DNA of 47,154 nt from Nakamurella sp. (lineage in GTDB: Bacteria > Actinomycetota > Actinomycetes > Mycobacteriales > Nakamurellaceae): the NCBI GenBank assembly GCA_017882715.1, contig JADGOY010000009.1, positions 1-47,154 of the forward strand, in the 5' to 3' direction. The first letter of the stretch is position 1; each line of letters starts with the position of its first letter. The notes beneath the pieces were generated by a model, which saw only the letters and a list, made by a program, of their open reading frames with translations, ran no database searches and had not been told where the DNA came from. A program made the position numbers and the translations under genes. Shown piece by piece: positions 17,605-26,676 of this stretch.

Positions 17605-19974
17605 GTGACCGACCACAACGACCGTGACGCCTGCGGGTCGCGGTCTGCGTCCCGGGCCGGTGGCGATGGCTCCGTGCCCTGCAGGCCGCCGTGGCCGGAA
17701 CTGGCCGCCGGGCCGGGATGTGTCGAGTCGATGACCGCGGTCACCGCGGTGGACCCGACCGATCTCTCGGGTGCAGAACTGGTCGACGCGATCGTGGCGT
17801 CGGAGAAAGCGCTGTCACTGCTGGCCGCGACGCAGATGCAGTTGCTGACCGAGTTCGCCCGCCCCGGTCGTGCCGGTGACGTCTCCGAACTGGTTGCCCA
17901 GCTGATGGACAAGGGTGGTCAAGGCCGGCGCCCGAACGGCGAGATCGACCTGGACACCGTGGAGACCCTCGTTCAGGAGCGGGCTACGTCGCTGGCCGCC
18001 GCGGAAGTCGCCGCCGCGTTGCAGATCTCCCCGATCACCGCCGGTTCGCGAGTCCGCAAATCCCAGGATCTCTGTGACGGCCTGCCCGCCACCGTCGACG
18101 CTCTGGCTGCCGGCCGGATCGACCGCGGTCGGGCCTGGCTGATTGCCGAACGCACCGCCCCACTCGCCCCGTCGCTGCGCGAAGCAGTGCAGGACCGGAT
18201 CCTGCCCATCGCCGAAGACCGGTCCGCCGGGAACCTCCGCGGCCTGCTGGACCGCGCCGTGATCGCCGCCGACCCACACGCCGCCGAAAACCGGGAACGC
18301 AAAGCCAAACGAGACCGGGAACTGACCATGCGATCCCTTCCCGACGGTATGGCCACCGTCAAGGCCTACGCCCCCGCAGACGCCGCCGTGTCGATCTTCA
18401 CCCTGGCCGACCTACTCGCCGGCCGGACCGGTATCGACGACGACCGACCCGCCGCAGCCCGGCGCGTCGACGCTTGGCACGACATCGCGGAACAACTCCT
18501 CACCCAAGGACACATCGATCTCACCGACATTCTCGATACCCCCGACCCGCCGGACGAAACCGAAACCGAACCCGTTACCGCTCAGAGCGTCTCGGGTCCT
18601 CAGAGCGATGTGTACATCGAGCCGGCCACCGCCGTGGGCGCCCATCCGAATGACGCTGCTCAGCCGAATGACACGAACGATCACGACGGCGAATCGGCGT
18701 CGGCGAACAATGTCGGCAATGCTGCACCCGGCAGACTTGCACCCGCGGAGGTGGCCGGCGCGGACACCGCCACCGAAACTCCCGTGACATCCACCGCCGC
18801 CCCGTCGGTGTCGGCAGGCGCAGCCCCCACCGCCGGTGCCGCCGTCACATCCACCGCCGCCCCGTCGGTGTCGGCAGGCGCAGCCCCCACCGCCGGTGCC
18901 GCCGTGACATCCACCGCGGTGTCAAGGATGTCCTGCTCGACCTGCGGCCGGCAATTCACCGACACGACTGAGACCGCCGGCACGACTGAGACCGCCGGGA
19001 ACCGCCACCAGCGACGCAGCTCGCGCCGCGCCACCCGGCAAGGCCGCCGCCCACACCTGACCGTCACACTGTCCGCATCCACCCTGGCCGGACTCGACAA
19101 GCTCCCCGGACACCTGGAAGGGTACGGCGCCATCACCGCCGCCACCGCGCTGATGATCGCCCGGTCCGCCGCCTCCATCACCACCGTCCTGCTCGACGCC
19201 GCCACCGGCAGCATCACCGGCACCGGAACCCGCACCTACCGGCCCGCCCAAGCCACCCGCGATATCACCACCACCCTGGCCACCACCTGCCGGTTCCCGT
19301 CATGCCGACAACCCGCCTGGCGCTGCGACCTGGACCACCGCGACCCCTACAACCACGATCACCCCGGCCACGGCGGCCACACCGACCCCACCAATCTCGA
19401 CCCCCTGTGCCGCGCGCACCATTTGCTGAAACATCACGCCGGCTGGACCAGCACCCGCGGCGCCGGTCACACGCAGATCTGGACCAGCCCCACCCGACAC
19501 CACTACACCGATCCACCCCGCACCCTCACGCTGCCCGGCGAACTCCTCACCCCCACCCACGCACCGGCACCAGACCCGCAACCCGGCCGGCTCGCCAGCG
19601 AAAATGACCGCGATACCGCGGATGCCGACTGGGAAGGCCAACGACCCGACTTGCGCGACGCCGAATTCGGTGGCCCGTTCCCCGACACCATCCCCCTGAG
19701 GATCCTGGCCACCACCGCCCGCAGCCGCGTCCAACATGTCCGGGACATCCTCACCGCACCAAGACCAACGCCGCCCGACATCGACGAGCAAGACAGCGAG
19801 AAACAAGGCACCGAGAATCAAGACAGCAGCGGCAATTTCATCCCCGGCTCCGCCGACGACGACGCGGCCAGCAAGGGCCAACCCGGCGCCCCCCACGAAA
19901 CACCGAAAAACCCCGACGAAACACCGAAAGACTTCGATGAAACACCGAAAGACCCCGATGAACCTCCGTTCTGA
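17605..19974 (+). CDS. DUF222/HNH endonuclease-like protein (13E12 family)
   Basis: This 789-residue protein of the DUF222 plus HNH family is common in many copies in Actinomycetes (REP13E12 in M. tuberculosis). The DUF222 part covers about 30-300. A Ser/Ala/Thr/Pro-rich variable region (about 310-480) contains a recent 20-residue duplication. The HNH nuclease motif with zinc-type cysteines, CRFPSCRQP, then DLDHRDP and LCRAHHLLKHH, spans about 559-612. A charged tail with three ETPKxxD repeats closes the protein. GTG 17605 is the first start; ATG 17731 is another choice. Activity as a nuclease is inferred from the motif; its physiological role is not known. Confidence 0.9.
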   Translation: MTDHNDRDACGSRSASRAGGDGSVPCRPPWPELAAGPGCVESMTAVTAVDPTDLSGAELVDAIVASEKALSLLAATQMQLLTEFARPGRAGDVSELVAQLMDKGGQGRRPNGEIDLDTVETLVQERATSLAAAEVAAALQISPITAGSRVRKSQDLCDGLPATVDALAAGRIDRGRAWLIAERTAPLAPSLREAVQDRILPIAEDRSAGNLRGLLDRAVIAADPHAAENRERKAKRDRELTMRSLPDGMATVKAYAPADAAVSIFTLADLLAGRTGIDDDRPAAARRVDAWHDIAEQLLTQGHIDLTDILDTPDPPDETETEPVTAQSVSGPQSDVYIEPATAVGAHPNDAAQPNDTNDHDGESASANNVGNAAPGRLAPAEVAGADTATETPVTSTAAPSVSAGAAPTAGAAVTSTAAPSVSAGAAPTAGAAVTSTAVSRMSCSTCGRQFTDTTETAGTTETAGNRHQRRSSRRATRQGRRPHLTVTLSASTLAGLDKLPGHLEGYGAITAATALMIARSAASITTVLLDAATGSITGTGTRTYRPAQATRDITTTLATTCRFPSCRQPAWRCDLDHRDPYNHDHPGHGGHTDPTNLDPLCRAHHLLKHHAGWTSTRGAGHTQIWTSPTRHHYTDPPRTLTLPGELLTPTHAPAPDPQPGRLASENDRDTADADWEGQRPDLRDAEFGGPFPDTIPLRILATTARSRVQHVRDILTAPRPTPPDIDEQDSEKQGTENQDSSGNFIPGSADDDAASKGQPGAPHETPKNPDETPKDFDETPKDPDEPPF
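18786..18905. repeat. 60-bp in-frame tandem duplication inside the HNH gene
   Basis: Two nearly perfect copies (18786-18845 and 18846-18905) encode SAGAAPTAGAAVTSTAAPSV-type segments. The near-identity shows that the duplication is recent and neutral for the frame. Confidence 0.9.
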
Positions 19975-20248
19975 GGCGCATCGCCGGACACGTGTCGGCC
20001 GGGCCGTGCAGGGCGCCCGTCCCTGCCCCGCGGGTCGTGCCGATCAGCGGTCGCGCATACGCCCGTGCTCCTATCCGGTTCGCGGCCCCACCGGACGGGC
20101 GCTAGTGTCCGGTCCGCGTCCCCGCACAGGAAGGTCAGCCCAGTGATCGCAACCAGTGATCGGACACCGATGGAGCGGGGCGGCTCCGTCAGCGAGGCGC
20201 CTGCCGGACGAAGCCAGGACCCGCGAATGATGATGCCGGCCTGACTCG

Positions 20249-21670
20249 ATGACCCCCCAGGCCCCCACCAGCCATGTGGTCCTCGCGACCGCCGACAACG
20301 ACGCGTTTGGATCGCTACGTCGCCGACCAACCGCCCGTGAAGATCGCTACCGGATGGGACGCGAACTACGCCAGAAAGTCCCGCGGACATCGCTGGGAGA
20401 CTGGGTACCGCCGATCGGCCGGCCCGATCCCGTCCAGCAGATCATGGATTCGCACGAGGGGCGGCTGGACTGGCTGATCCCGATTCGGGTCGGGCGGATG
20501 ATCGCCACCCCCTATGGTTTTCTTCGGGGAACGGCGATCGTCATGGCCGAAGACGTGGCTCACCTCCCTGCGACCGGTATCACCCCGATCATTTGCGGTG
20601 ACTCGCATCTGGGCAATTTCGGGTTTTACGCCTCGCCGGAACGGGATCTGGTCATCGACCTGAACGACTTCGACGAGGCCCACCCAGGGAGCTGGGAATG
20701 GGACCTGCGCAGGCTGGTCGCCAGTATCTGGGTCGCCGGCCGGCAGAACGGTGACACCGAGACCGATTGCGAGGCAGCGGTTCTCGAATGCGTCGACGCG
20801 TACCGCACGGAGGTCCGTGAGCTGTCCGAGCAGCCGCTGCTGGCCAGGTCCTACCAACGACTGGACGTCGATCGGCTGACCGAGACCACCTCCCACGAAT
20901 CGCTGCGCGCGGAGATCGAACGCGCGGCCCGTCGTGCTCGCAACCGCACGAGCGACCGCGCGTTGCCGCGATTCACCGAGCAACACCAGGGCCGGCGCCG
21001 CATCGTCGAGGAGCCGCCCTTGATCACCCGGGTCAGTGACGCCGACGCGGACACGCTGGCCACCGCCCTGGACGAGTACCTGGGCACGTTGGCTCCGCAT
21101 TGGCGGCGGGCTTTGGGCGGGTACACGCTGGTCGACATCGCGCACAAGGTCGTCGGGGTTGGCAGCGTCGGGCTCCGTGCCTACGTCGCGTTGCTGGAGG
21201 GCAGCAGCCCGGACGACGTGGTGTTCCTGCAGCTCAAGCAGGCCAGGCGTTCGGTGCTGGCCAAATACGTACACGGCGACTCCGCCTGGCACGCGCATCA
21301 AGGCCAGCGGGTGGTCGAGTACCAGCAAGCCCTGCAGACCGTCAGCGATCCGCTCCTGGGATGGACCAGCGCGGACGGTCGGCAGTACTACGTGCGCCAA
21401 TTCCGCAACATGAAGGGCACGGTCGCGCTCGATTCGATCGACGGCTCGGCCCTCGTCGACTACGCCGGCATCGTCGGGCACCTGCTGGCCAAGGGCCACG
21501 CGAGAACCAGCGGCGCGTCGATGATCGCCGGTTACGTCGGGTCCTCCGACAAGTTGGACCGGGCGCTTGCCAGATTCGCCCGGTTGTACGCCGACCAGAC
21601 CGAGGCCGACCATGCCACGCTGGTCCGGGCGGTCGATCGCGGGGTGCTGCCGGTGGAACGCGGGATCTGA
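20249..21670 (+). CDS. DUF2252 family protein
   Basis: This 473-residue cytosolic protein is of the DUF2252 family, whose pattern resembles aminoglycoside-kinase-like folds: GDSHLGNFG (117-125) and DLNDFDEA (137-144) look like a catalytic loop and a metal-binding loop. PYGFLRGTA (about 88-96) and the LKQARRSV region are also family marks. The first 35 residues may not belong; ATG 20354, at MGRELRQK, is an alternative start. It stands alone between gaps on both sides. Substrate and function are unknown. Confidence 0.88.
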   Translation: MTPQAPTSHVVLATADNDAFGSLRRRPTAREDRYRMGRELRQKVPRTSLGDWVPPIGRPDPVQQIMDSHEGRLDWLIPIRVGRMIATPYGFLRGTAIVMAEDVAHLPATGITPIICGDSHLGNFGFYASPERDLVIDLNDFDEAHPGSWEWDLRRLVASIWVAGRQNGDTETDCEAAVLECVDAYRTEVRELSEQPLLARSYQRLDVDRLTETTSHESLRAEIERAARRARNRTSDRALPRFTEQHQGRRRIVEEPPLITRVSDADADTLATALDEYLGTLAPHWRRALGGYTLVDIAHKVVGVGSVGLRAYVALLEGSSPDDVVFLQLKQARRSVLAKYVHGDSAWHAHQGQRVVEYQQALQTVSDPLLGWTSADGRQYYVRQFRNMKGTVALDSIDGSALVDYAGIVGHLLAKGHARTSGASMIAGYVGSSDKLDRALARFARLYADQTEADHATLVRAVDRGVLPVERGI

Positions 21671-21785
21671 GGCGATCTGAGGCACGCTCCACACGATGGA
21701 CGGTTCTGGGATGGGCCGTGCTGCCCGGACGGGTTGAGAACGCGGACCCGGACAACCCCTTCCGAACGCGGACACGGACAACCCC
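21664..21785. repeat. Short duplications after the DUF2252 stop
   Basis: GATCTGAGGC is repeated in tandem at 21664-21683 and includes the TGA stop (21668-21670). A second pair, about 22 bp with GAACGCGGACCCGGACAACC at 21738 and a near copy at 21764, follows 55 bp later. Confidence 0.8.
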
Positions 21786-22214
21786 CGGGCTGCTCCGCAC
21801 GGAACGGATTATTCCGCGCGGGCCGACTGGACGAAGTTCGGCAGCCCGAGGGCCGGATGACTGTCCGGATTTCGCCTGACCGCCGCCCCGACGACCCGGA
21901 AGCGAACTTCCGCGGCCATCGTGCTCGGGCGAACATCCAAACCCTGTGTCGGGGAGGACGTTTGGTCCGACGGTGGGGATCGGCGGCCTAGCGGCCAGCC
22001 ACCTCACGAGTCCTGTACGTCTTCAACGTTGGACCACCTCCTTCCTCGTGTATCAGCGAACGTACGTCGTGTTCGGAAAGGTTCGCAACGGTTTTGGCCG
22101 GCAATTTTCTGTGAGCGAACAGCCCGAGCGCCGCTGCGCCGACGGCGATCCGTCGTAGCACAATGGTGTCGGCACGGCGCCGGCGCATCAGCACGGCGCG
22201 GACGGGAGTACGCG
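21671..22214. other. Long intergenic region before the MmcQ/YjbR gene
   Basis: About 540 bp in which no gene is convincing. It starts with the short duplications described separately. The part 22000-22130 is less GC-rich. A 68-codon minus-strand frame (21988-22194) encodes a short hydrophobic stretch (AVGAAALGLFA) and a hydrophilic tail. It lacks a ribosome site and is left as only a possibility. Confidence 0.4.
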
Positions 22215-22559
22215 ATGCCGACCTGGCCGGAGGTTGTCGAGATCGCTTGCGGGTTACCCGGCGTCGAAGAATCGACCTGGTACCGAACCCCGGGACTCAA
22301 GGTCGCAGGCAAGGGCTTCGCCCGCCTGCGTACCGAGGCCGAGGGTGGACTGGTGCTGATGTGCAGCCTGTCGGAGAAGGCCGCCCTGCTGGAATCCGGC
22401 GATCCGGCGTTTTACACCACGGCACACTACGAAGGCTACGGCGCGATTCTCGTCAACCTGGAGCGCATCGACCGCAGCCAGTTGACCGAGCTGGTCCAAG
22501 AGGCCTGGCGAGTGAAGGCACCCGTGCAGCTCCGCACCGCCCGTGAGAGAGAGCGCTGA
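22215..22559 (+). CDS. MmcQ/YjbR family protein
   Basis: This 114-residue protein of the MmcQ/YjbR family (a CyaY-like fold thought to bind DNA) has the typical start WPEVVEIACGLPGVEESTWY and the central KVAGKGFARL, followed by YEGYGAILVNL near 73-83. ATG 22215 is preferred over longer upstream frames because homology-type sequence begins there and GGGAG lies upstream. It is convergent with the DUF5709 gene across a short repeat-rich gap. Role unknown. Confidence 0.9.
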   Translation: MPTWPEVVEIACGLPGVEESTWYRTPGLKVAGKGFARLRTEAEGGLVLMCSLSEKAALLESGDPAFYTTAHYEGYGAILVNLERIDRSQLTELVQEAWRVKAPVQLRTARERER

Positions 22560-22570
22560 CGCGCTCTGAT

Positions 22571-22649
22571 CTGACGCCGACGTGCCCTGACGCCGACGGG
22601 CCCTGACGCCCGTGCTCTGAACCGGCCTGCCCTGACGCCCGTGCTCTGA
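22571..22649. repeat. Degenerate GCCCTGACGCC repeats
   Basis: The gap after the MmcQ/YjbR stop holds several copies of CTGACGCCGACG and of GCCCTGACGCCCGTGCTCTG, partly overlapping, with about 11- to 35-bp spacing. Confidence 0.8.
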
Positions 22650-22651
22650 CG

Positions 22652-23083
22652 CTACCGCTGGTCGTACTCGTCGATCACGTGCATCGCGGCTTCTTCGGCG
22701 CTGGCACCGGCACCATCGATGCCGACGTCACCGGCGTAGAGATGCTTCTCGTGGTCGGCGTACCCACCGCCGTCGGAGTCGACGAGGCGACCCGCGCGCC
22801 GGTCCCCGACCTCATCCCCGCTCTCGTCGAACACATTGGTCGACTCTTCAGTCCAGACGTCGGGCTCTTCGGCCGCCAACAGGTCGTTCAGGCTGGACCC
22901 TCGGGCCGCTTCGGACTCGGTGGGCACGCTGACCCCAGGTTCACGGTCCGGAGGGGAGTAACCCTCGTCGAGAAGGTCCTCGATGCCTCGGTCCATGAGG
23001 GTGTCCTCGAGCGACAACTGCTCGGCCACGCCGTCGGCTCCATCGGTCTCGGATCCGGGTTCGGTCTCATCGATCTGGCTCAT
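22652..23083 (-). CDS. DUF5709 domain protein
   Basis: This 143-residue acidic protein has the DUF5709 pattern: SLEDTLMDRGIEDLLDEGYS (about 24-43), PPDREPG, then a C-terminal GASAEEAAMHVIDE. ATG 23083 (MSQIDETEP) is chosen since GAGAGGA lies upstream and the longer frame adds unrelated basic residues. Function unknown. It stands alone on the minus strand, with a 125-bp gap to the membrane protein gene upstream of it. Confidence 0.88.
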   Translation of the reverse strand: MSQIDETEPGSETDGADGVAEQLSLEDTLMDRGIEDLLDEGYSPPDREPGVSVPTESEAARGSSLNDLLAAEEPDVWTEESTNVFDESGDEVGDRRAGRLVDSDGGGYADHEKHLYAGDVGIDGAGASAEEAAMHVIDEYDQR

Positions 23084-23208
23084 CAGGAGTCCTCTCCTTC
23101 CGGCGTCGCCTGGCGGCGCGGGAACCTGGTTCGTTCGATACCTCCACCGTAGACGCACCCGGCCGGGTACCGCGGAACCCGATGAAGATCGTTGACGTCG
23201 CCGCAGGA

Positions 23209-23898
23209 TCAGGCGCCCAGCACGAACAACAGGAACGCCAGGAAGATCGCGACACTGAGCACAATTCCTGCGATCAGGCAGGCCACCACGAGAATTCCGA
23301 TGCCGCGGAGCCGTCCGGGCATCAACGGGGCCAGCTCGTCGCGGTCAATGAGCTGTTGCAGGATTCCGGTCAGCTTGATGCCGCGCCACATGCCGCGGAG
23401 CAGCCGCAGCGGCCGCGACCTGCGCGGTCGGGCAGCGGCCGCGACGCGCCCGGCGGTGAGGTTCCGCGCCGCCCGTTCCCAGACGTCGCGCCCGGTGACC
23501 GCGGAGGCGAACGCGCCGGCCAGGGCGTCCGGCGCCGCAGCCACGGCCAGGAGCTGGTGTCGGCGCCACGCCAACCACGCGGCCAGGACGAGACCGATCA
23601 CCGCCACAGCGATCCAGAACGGGTCGTCCGGACCGGGGCGCAACAGCGCCAGGATGATCAGCAGCACGCTCGGCAGGGCGGCGGTCAGCACGACCAGCCG
23701 CAACGGCACGCGGGTGGCCCTGATCACCGGGACCAGCACCCTGACCAGGTGATCGATGGTCTTGTCGCGGGCCACCGCCGCCGAGGCGACGGCCCGGCGG
23801 GTGCGCGACGGAGCGGCAGCCGCGGCAGCCGACGCGCCGGGCGCCGGGTCGAGCGGCGCGTCGGGGGATGGCTCGGGTCCCGGCTCGACGGACGTCAT
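23209..23898 (-). CDS. Membrane protein of unknown function, coupled to marR
   Basis: This 229-residue protein has an Ala/Pro-rich N-terminus and two central hydrophobic helices (about 65-85 and 93-110: VVLTAALPSVLLIILALL, then IAVAVIGLVLAAWLAW). A basic cytosolic segment follows, then a C-terminal hydrophobic end (about 200-229). ATG 23898 overlaps the marR stop by 4 bp (ATGA), so translation is likely coupled. The family is not recognised. A target of, or a partner to, the MarR regulator is suggested by the overlap. Confidence 0.8.
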   Translation of the reverse strand: MTSVEPGPEPSPDAPLDPAPGASAAAAAAPSRTRRAVASAAVARDKTIDHLVRVLVPVIRATRVPLRLVVLTAALPSVLLIILALLRPGPDDPFWIAVAVIGLVLAAWLAWRRHQLLAVAAAPDALAGAFASAVTGRDVWERAARNLTAGRVAAAARPRRSRPLRLLRGMWRGIKLTGILQQLIDRDELAPLMPGRLRGIGILVVACLIAGIVLSVAIFLAFLLFVLGA

Positions 23899-24455
23899 CC
23901 GGCCGCGGACTCGGCGGGGCTGGTGTCGTCGTCGCTGCCGGCCGGACAGTCGGCGTCGTCCCCGGCCAGCGCCGCGCAATTCTCCGCGGCCAGGCGCGCG
24001 CCCACGGCCTCGCCGACCTCGGCCAGCACCTCGAGTTGGGCGGGGGTGAGCAGATCGATCACGTACTCCCGGACGGCTTCGACATGGCCCGGCGCGGCCC
24101 GCTCGATCGTGCTCTGCCCGTGCGGGGTGAGCGCCACCATCAGGCCGCGGCCGTCGGTGACGCAGCCGCGCCGTTCCACCAGTCCTCGGGCCACCATCCG
24201 TTTGATGTGGTGGGACAACCTGCTCTTCTCCCACCCGGTCGCCCGGCCCAGCTCACCGGCGCGCAGCACACCCGCGGGCGACTCGGACAGGACGACCAGC
24301 ACCTCGTAGTCGGCGGTGGACAGCGCCGAGTCACGGGTCAACTGCCGGTTCAACGCAGCGGCCAACGGCCACCCGAGTTGGTGCAGGGCGCGCCACGCGC
24401 GGGACTCGGGCGCGGTCAGCCACCGTGGCTGCGACGTCACACCCGCTCCGGACAT
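23895..24455 (-). CDS. MarR-family transcriptional regulator
   Basis: This 186-residue winged-helix regulator has the MarR pattern: STADYEVLVVLSESPAGVLR (about 46-65), the recognition helix GWEKSRLSHHIKRMVARGLV (about 73-92) and the wing RRGCVTDGRG. An acidic tail of about 30 residues, with two cysteines, is unusual for the family. It lies 54 bp downstream of ndh and overlaps the membrane protein gene. Ligand and targets are unknown. Confidence 0.92.
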   Translation of the reverse strand: MSGAGVTSQPRWLTAPESRAWRALHQLGWPLAAALNRQLTRDSALSTADYEVLVVLSESPAGVLRAGELGRATGWEKSRLSHHIKRMVARGLVERRGCVTDGRGLMVALTPHGQSTIERAAPGHVEAVREYVIDLLTPAQLEVLAEVGEAVGARLAAENCAALAGDDADCPAGSDDDTSPAESAAG

Positions 24456-24509
24456 GAGGACCAGTCTAGACCAAACGGTTGATATGTCATCCGGATGTCC
24501 GAGGAGACA

Positions 24510-25820
24510 TCACTCATCGGGACGATTCTGCGGTTCGAAGACCGGAACGTCACCGACGATCGGGTTCGTCCGCCGCGACGGCGCGAGATACTTGGTGGTC
24601 AGGTTGACCAAAGTGGCCAACCGGTTCCGGTTACCCAGCAGCATGACGATGTGCACGAACAGCCAGGCAAGCCACGCCAGTGACCCGGTCAACCGGAGCG
24701 ACCTGCCCCTGATCAAGGCGATGTCGGCGATGGCCGCCCGGCGCCCGACCGTGGCCATCGTGCCCTTGTCGCGGTAGTGGAATTCGCGGGTCGGACGGCC
24801 GCAGACGAGCGCCGCGATCTGCTTGCCGGCATGCTTGCCGCCCTGCAGCGCGGGCTGCGCCAGCTGCGGCAGCGGATTGGGGGACAGCGCGACGTCACCG
24901 ACGGCGAAGATGTTCTTGAAACCGGTGACCCGCAGATCGCTGTCGACCGTGATGCGGCCCCCGCGACCCTGCGGCAGGCCCCAGGTCCCGACGACCCTGG
25001 GGATGGCGACGCCTGTCGCCCAGATGACCACCCCGGCCTTGAGGAACTCGCCGCTGCCCAGCAGTACGCCGTGCTCGGTGACCTCGGACACCGAGGTGTT
25101 CAGCCGCAGTTCGACTCCGCGTTCGCGCAACGCCCTGGCTGCGTACTCCTGCAACGACGGGGGGAACGGTCCGAGCACCTTGTCGGCCATCTCGACCAGC
25201 ACGATGTGGGTGCGGCGCGGGTCCAACTCCGGGTAGATCGCGGCCATCGAATCGTTGCGGAGTTCGGCCAGCGCACCGGCCATCTCCACGCCGGTGGGAC
25301 CGGCACCGACCACGACGATCGCCATGTCCTCGTTGTTGTTGGACGCCGCCGCGTGCTCGAGGTTGGTGAAGATCTCGTCGCGCAGCTTCAATGCCTGCGC
25401 CCGGGTGTAGATGGCCCGCGAGTTCTCCTCGGCGCCCTTCGTGCCGAAGTAGTTGGTGGTCGCCCCGGAGGCGATCACCAGGTAGTCGTAGTGCAGGTTG
25501 CCGCCCTCACCGAAGGTCAGGATCTGCTCGTTCGGGTCGATGCCGACGACGTCACCCTGCCGAAAACTCACGTTCTGCTGCGACATGCGGGTGGCGCGCA
25601 GGAAGAACGTCACGTCTCCCGGGTTCAGCCCGGCGGTGGCGACCTGGTACAGCAAGGGCTGAAAAGTGTTGTAGGTGTGTCGATCCACCAGCGTCAGGTC
25701 CACGTCCGACTCGGCCAGGGCCCTGACCGCGGTGAGCCCGCCGAAGCCACCTCCCAGCACCACGACATGCGGGAGTCGACGGGCCGACGACGGACGAACT
25801 GAGGTGCTCGGTTCGGTCAT
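24510..25820 (-). CDS. ndh: Type II NADH dehydrogenase
   Basis: This 436-residue NDH-2 flavoprotein passes electrons from NADH to quinone at the inner membrane without pumping protons. The FAD-binding motif is VVVLGGGFGGLTA (about 19-31), followed by NTFQPLLYQVATAGL (51-65). The NADH-binding motif is IVVVGAGPTGVEMAG (168-182) and the second FAD contact is IFAVGDVA. A C-terminal amphipathic or membrane segment, LAWLAWLFVHIVMLLG, helps anchoring. ATG 25820 with GAGGGAACC upstream is chosen over a far longer frame. It is followed by marR after 54 bp. Confidence 0.96.
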   Translation of the reverse strand: MTEPSTSVRPSSARRLPHVVVLGGGFGGLTAVRALAESDVDLTLVDRHTYNTFQPLLYQVATAGLNPGDVTFFLRATRMSQQNVSFRQGDVVGIDPNEQILTFGEGGNLHYDYLVIASGATTNYFGTKGAEENSRAIYTRAQALKLRDEIFTNLEHAAASNNNEDMAIVVVGAGPTGVEMAGALAELRNDSMAAIYPELDPRRTHIVLVEMADKVLGPFPPSLQEYAARALRERGVELRLNTSVSEVTEHGVLLGSGEFLKAGVVIWATGVAIPRVVGTWGLPQGRGGRITVDSDLRVTGFKNIFAVGDVALSPNPLPQLAQPALQGGKHAGKQIAALVCGRPTREFHYRDKGTMATVGRRAAIADIALIRGRSLRLTGSLAWLAWLFVHIVMLLGNRNRLATLVNLTTKYLAPSRRTNPIVGDVPVFEPQNRPDE

Positions 25821-25980
25821 GGTGGTTCCCTCGTGATGAACTCCGACGGTTGGGGCGGTACTGCCTGGTAGAGGCGTCGGGTGCGCCGTGGTCACTGGAT
25901 GGCTGACTGTACCGGCGCCCCAGCCGCGGGACGACCGGTACCTGCATGCCGCACAAGCCATGGCCGTGCGCATCGCACAA

Positions 25981-26014
25981 CCGCGATACCCCGGCAACCG
26001 CAATACCCCGGCAA
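25981..26014. repeat. 17-bp tandem repeat x2
   Basis: CCGCGATACCCCGGCAA is repeated at once as CCGCAATACCCCGGCAA, just after the end of the gene at 26033-26620 as read on the minus strand. Confidence 0.8.
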
Positions 26015-26032
26015 CGGCCGGGCCAATCGTGG

Positions 26033-26620
26033 TCAGCCAGGGGCCACAGTCTCCACGGCGATCGCGTAGGCGCTCACCAGCATCATGTCGATCACGATCG
26101 ACACTCCTTGCCAGAACGCCCACGACGCCGCGGGCCCCATGCCTGCGGTGTCGAAACCGGCGGCGGCCAGCAGGACCGCGACGCCGCTCACCGTCGTCAT
26201 CGCGGCGAGCACCCAGGACACCCGGCGCCAGGCCGGAGCGGCGAACCACATCGCAGCGACCACGCCCAGCGGCAGCGCGACCATGGCCGGCACCGCGCCG
26301 ACCATGTGCACCTTGGCCTGGACAGACACCTGCGGTCCGCCTTCGTCCGTGCGCACCACGGCCATCAGCAGGCTGCCGGCATATCCGAGAGCCAGCAGCC
26401 ACCGGGCCGGACCCGGCACCGGCCGGTATCGCAGCAGCAACAGCGGCGCGGAGGCCAACACCACCACCCAGACCGAGAACAGCCAGCCGTGTGGTCCGAT
26501 CCCGTACTGGGACAACGAGATCTCCGGGGGAAACGGGTCGCCGGCGACGATCTGGACGAGAACCCACAGCACCCACGCCACCGCCGCGCACAGCTGTCCG
26601 GCGACCTTCCAGGCCTGCAT
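26033..26620 (-). CDS. DUF998 family membrane protein
   Basis: This 195-residue integral membrane protein has about six helices and the DUF998 pattern: QISLSQYG-like EISLSQYGIGPHGWLF near 38-53, then a periplasmic-side DEGG motif. ATG 26620 (MQAWKVAGQ) starts the first helix; a longer frame reaches into the next gene's coding region and is not used. Function unknown. It lies 56 bp from the upstream minus-strand gene. Confidence 0.85.
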   Translation of the reverse strand: MQAWKVAGQLCAAVAWVLWVLVQIVAGDPFPPEISLSQYGIGPHGWLFSVWVVVLASAPLLLLRYRPVPGPARWLLALGYAGSLLMAVVRTDEGGPQVSVQAKVHMVGAVPAMVALPLGVVAAMWFAAPAWRRVSWVLAAMTTVSGVAVLLAAAGFDTAGMGPAASWAFWQGVSIVIDMMLVSAYAIAVETVAPG

Positions 26621-26676
26621 CGACCCATGATGTCCGGCCCGGGAAGGGCTCGGCACCCAGGTCTGCGAAGCGCGCT

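Noticed and set aside
21988-22194. A 68-codon minus-strand gene with a short hydrophobic stretch
   Set aside because: No ribosome site, and its start lies 20 bp from the opposite-strand MmcQ start; not supported enough to list as a gene.
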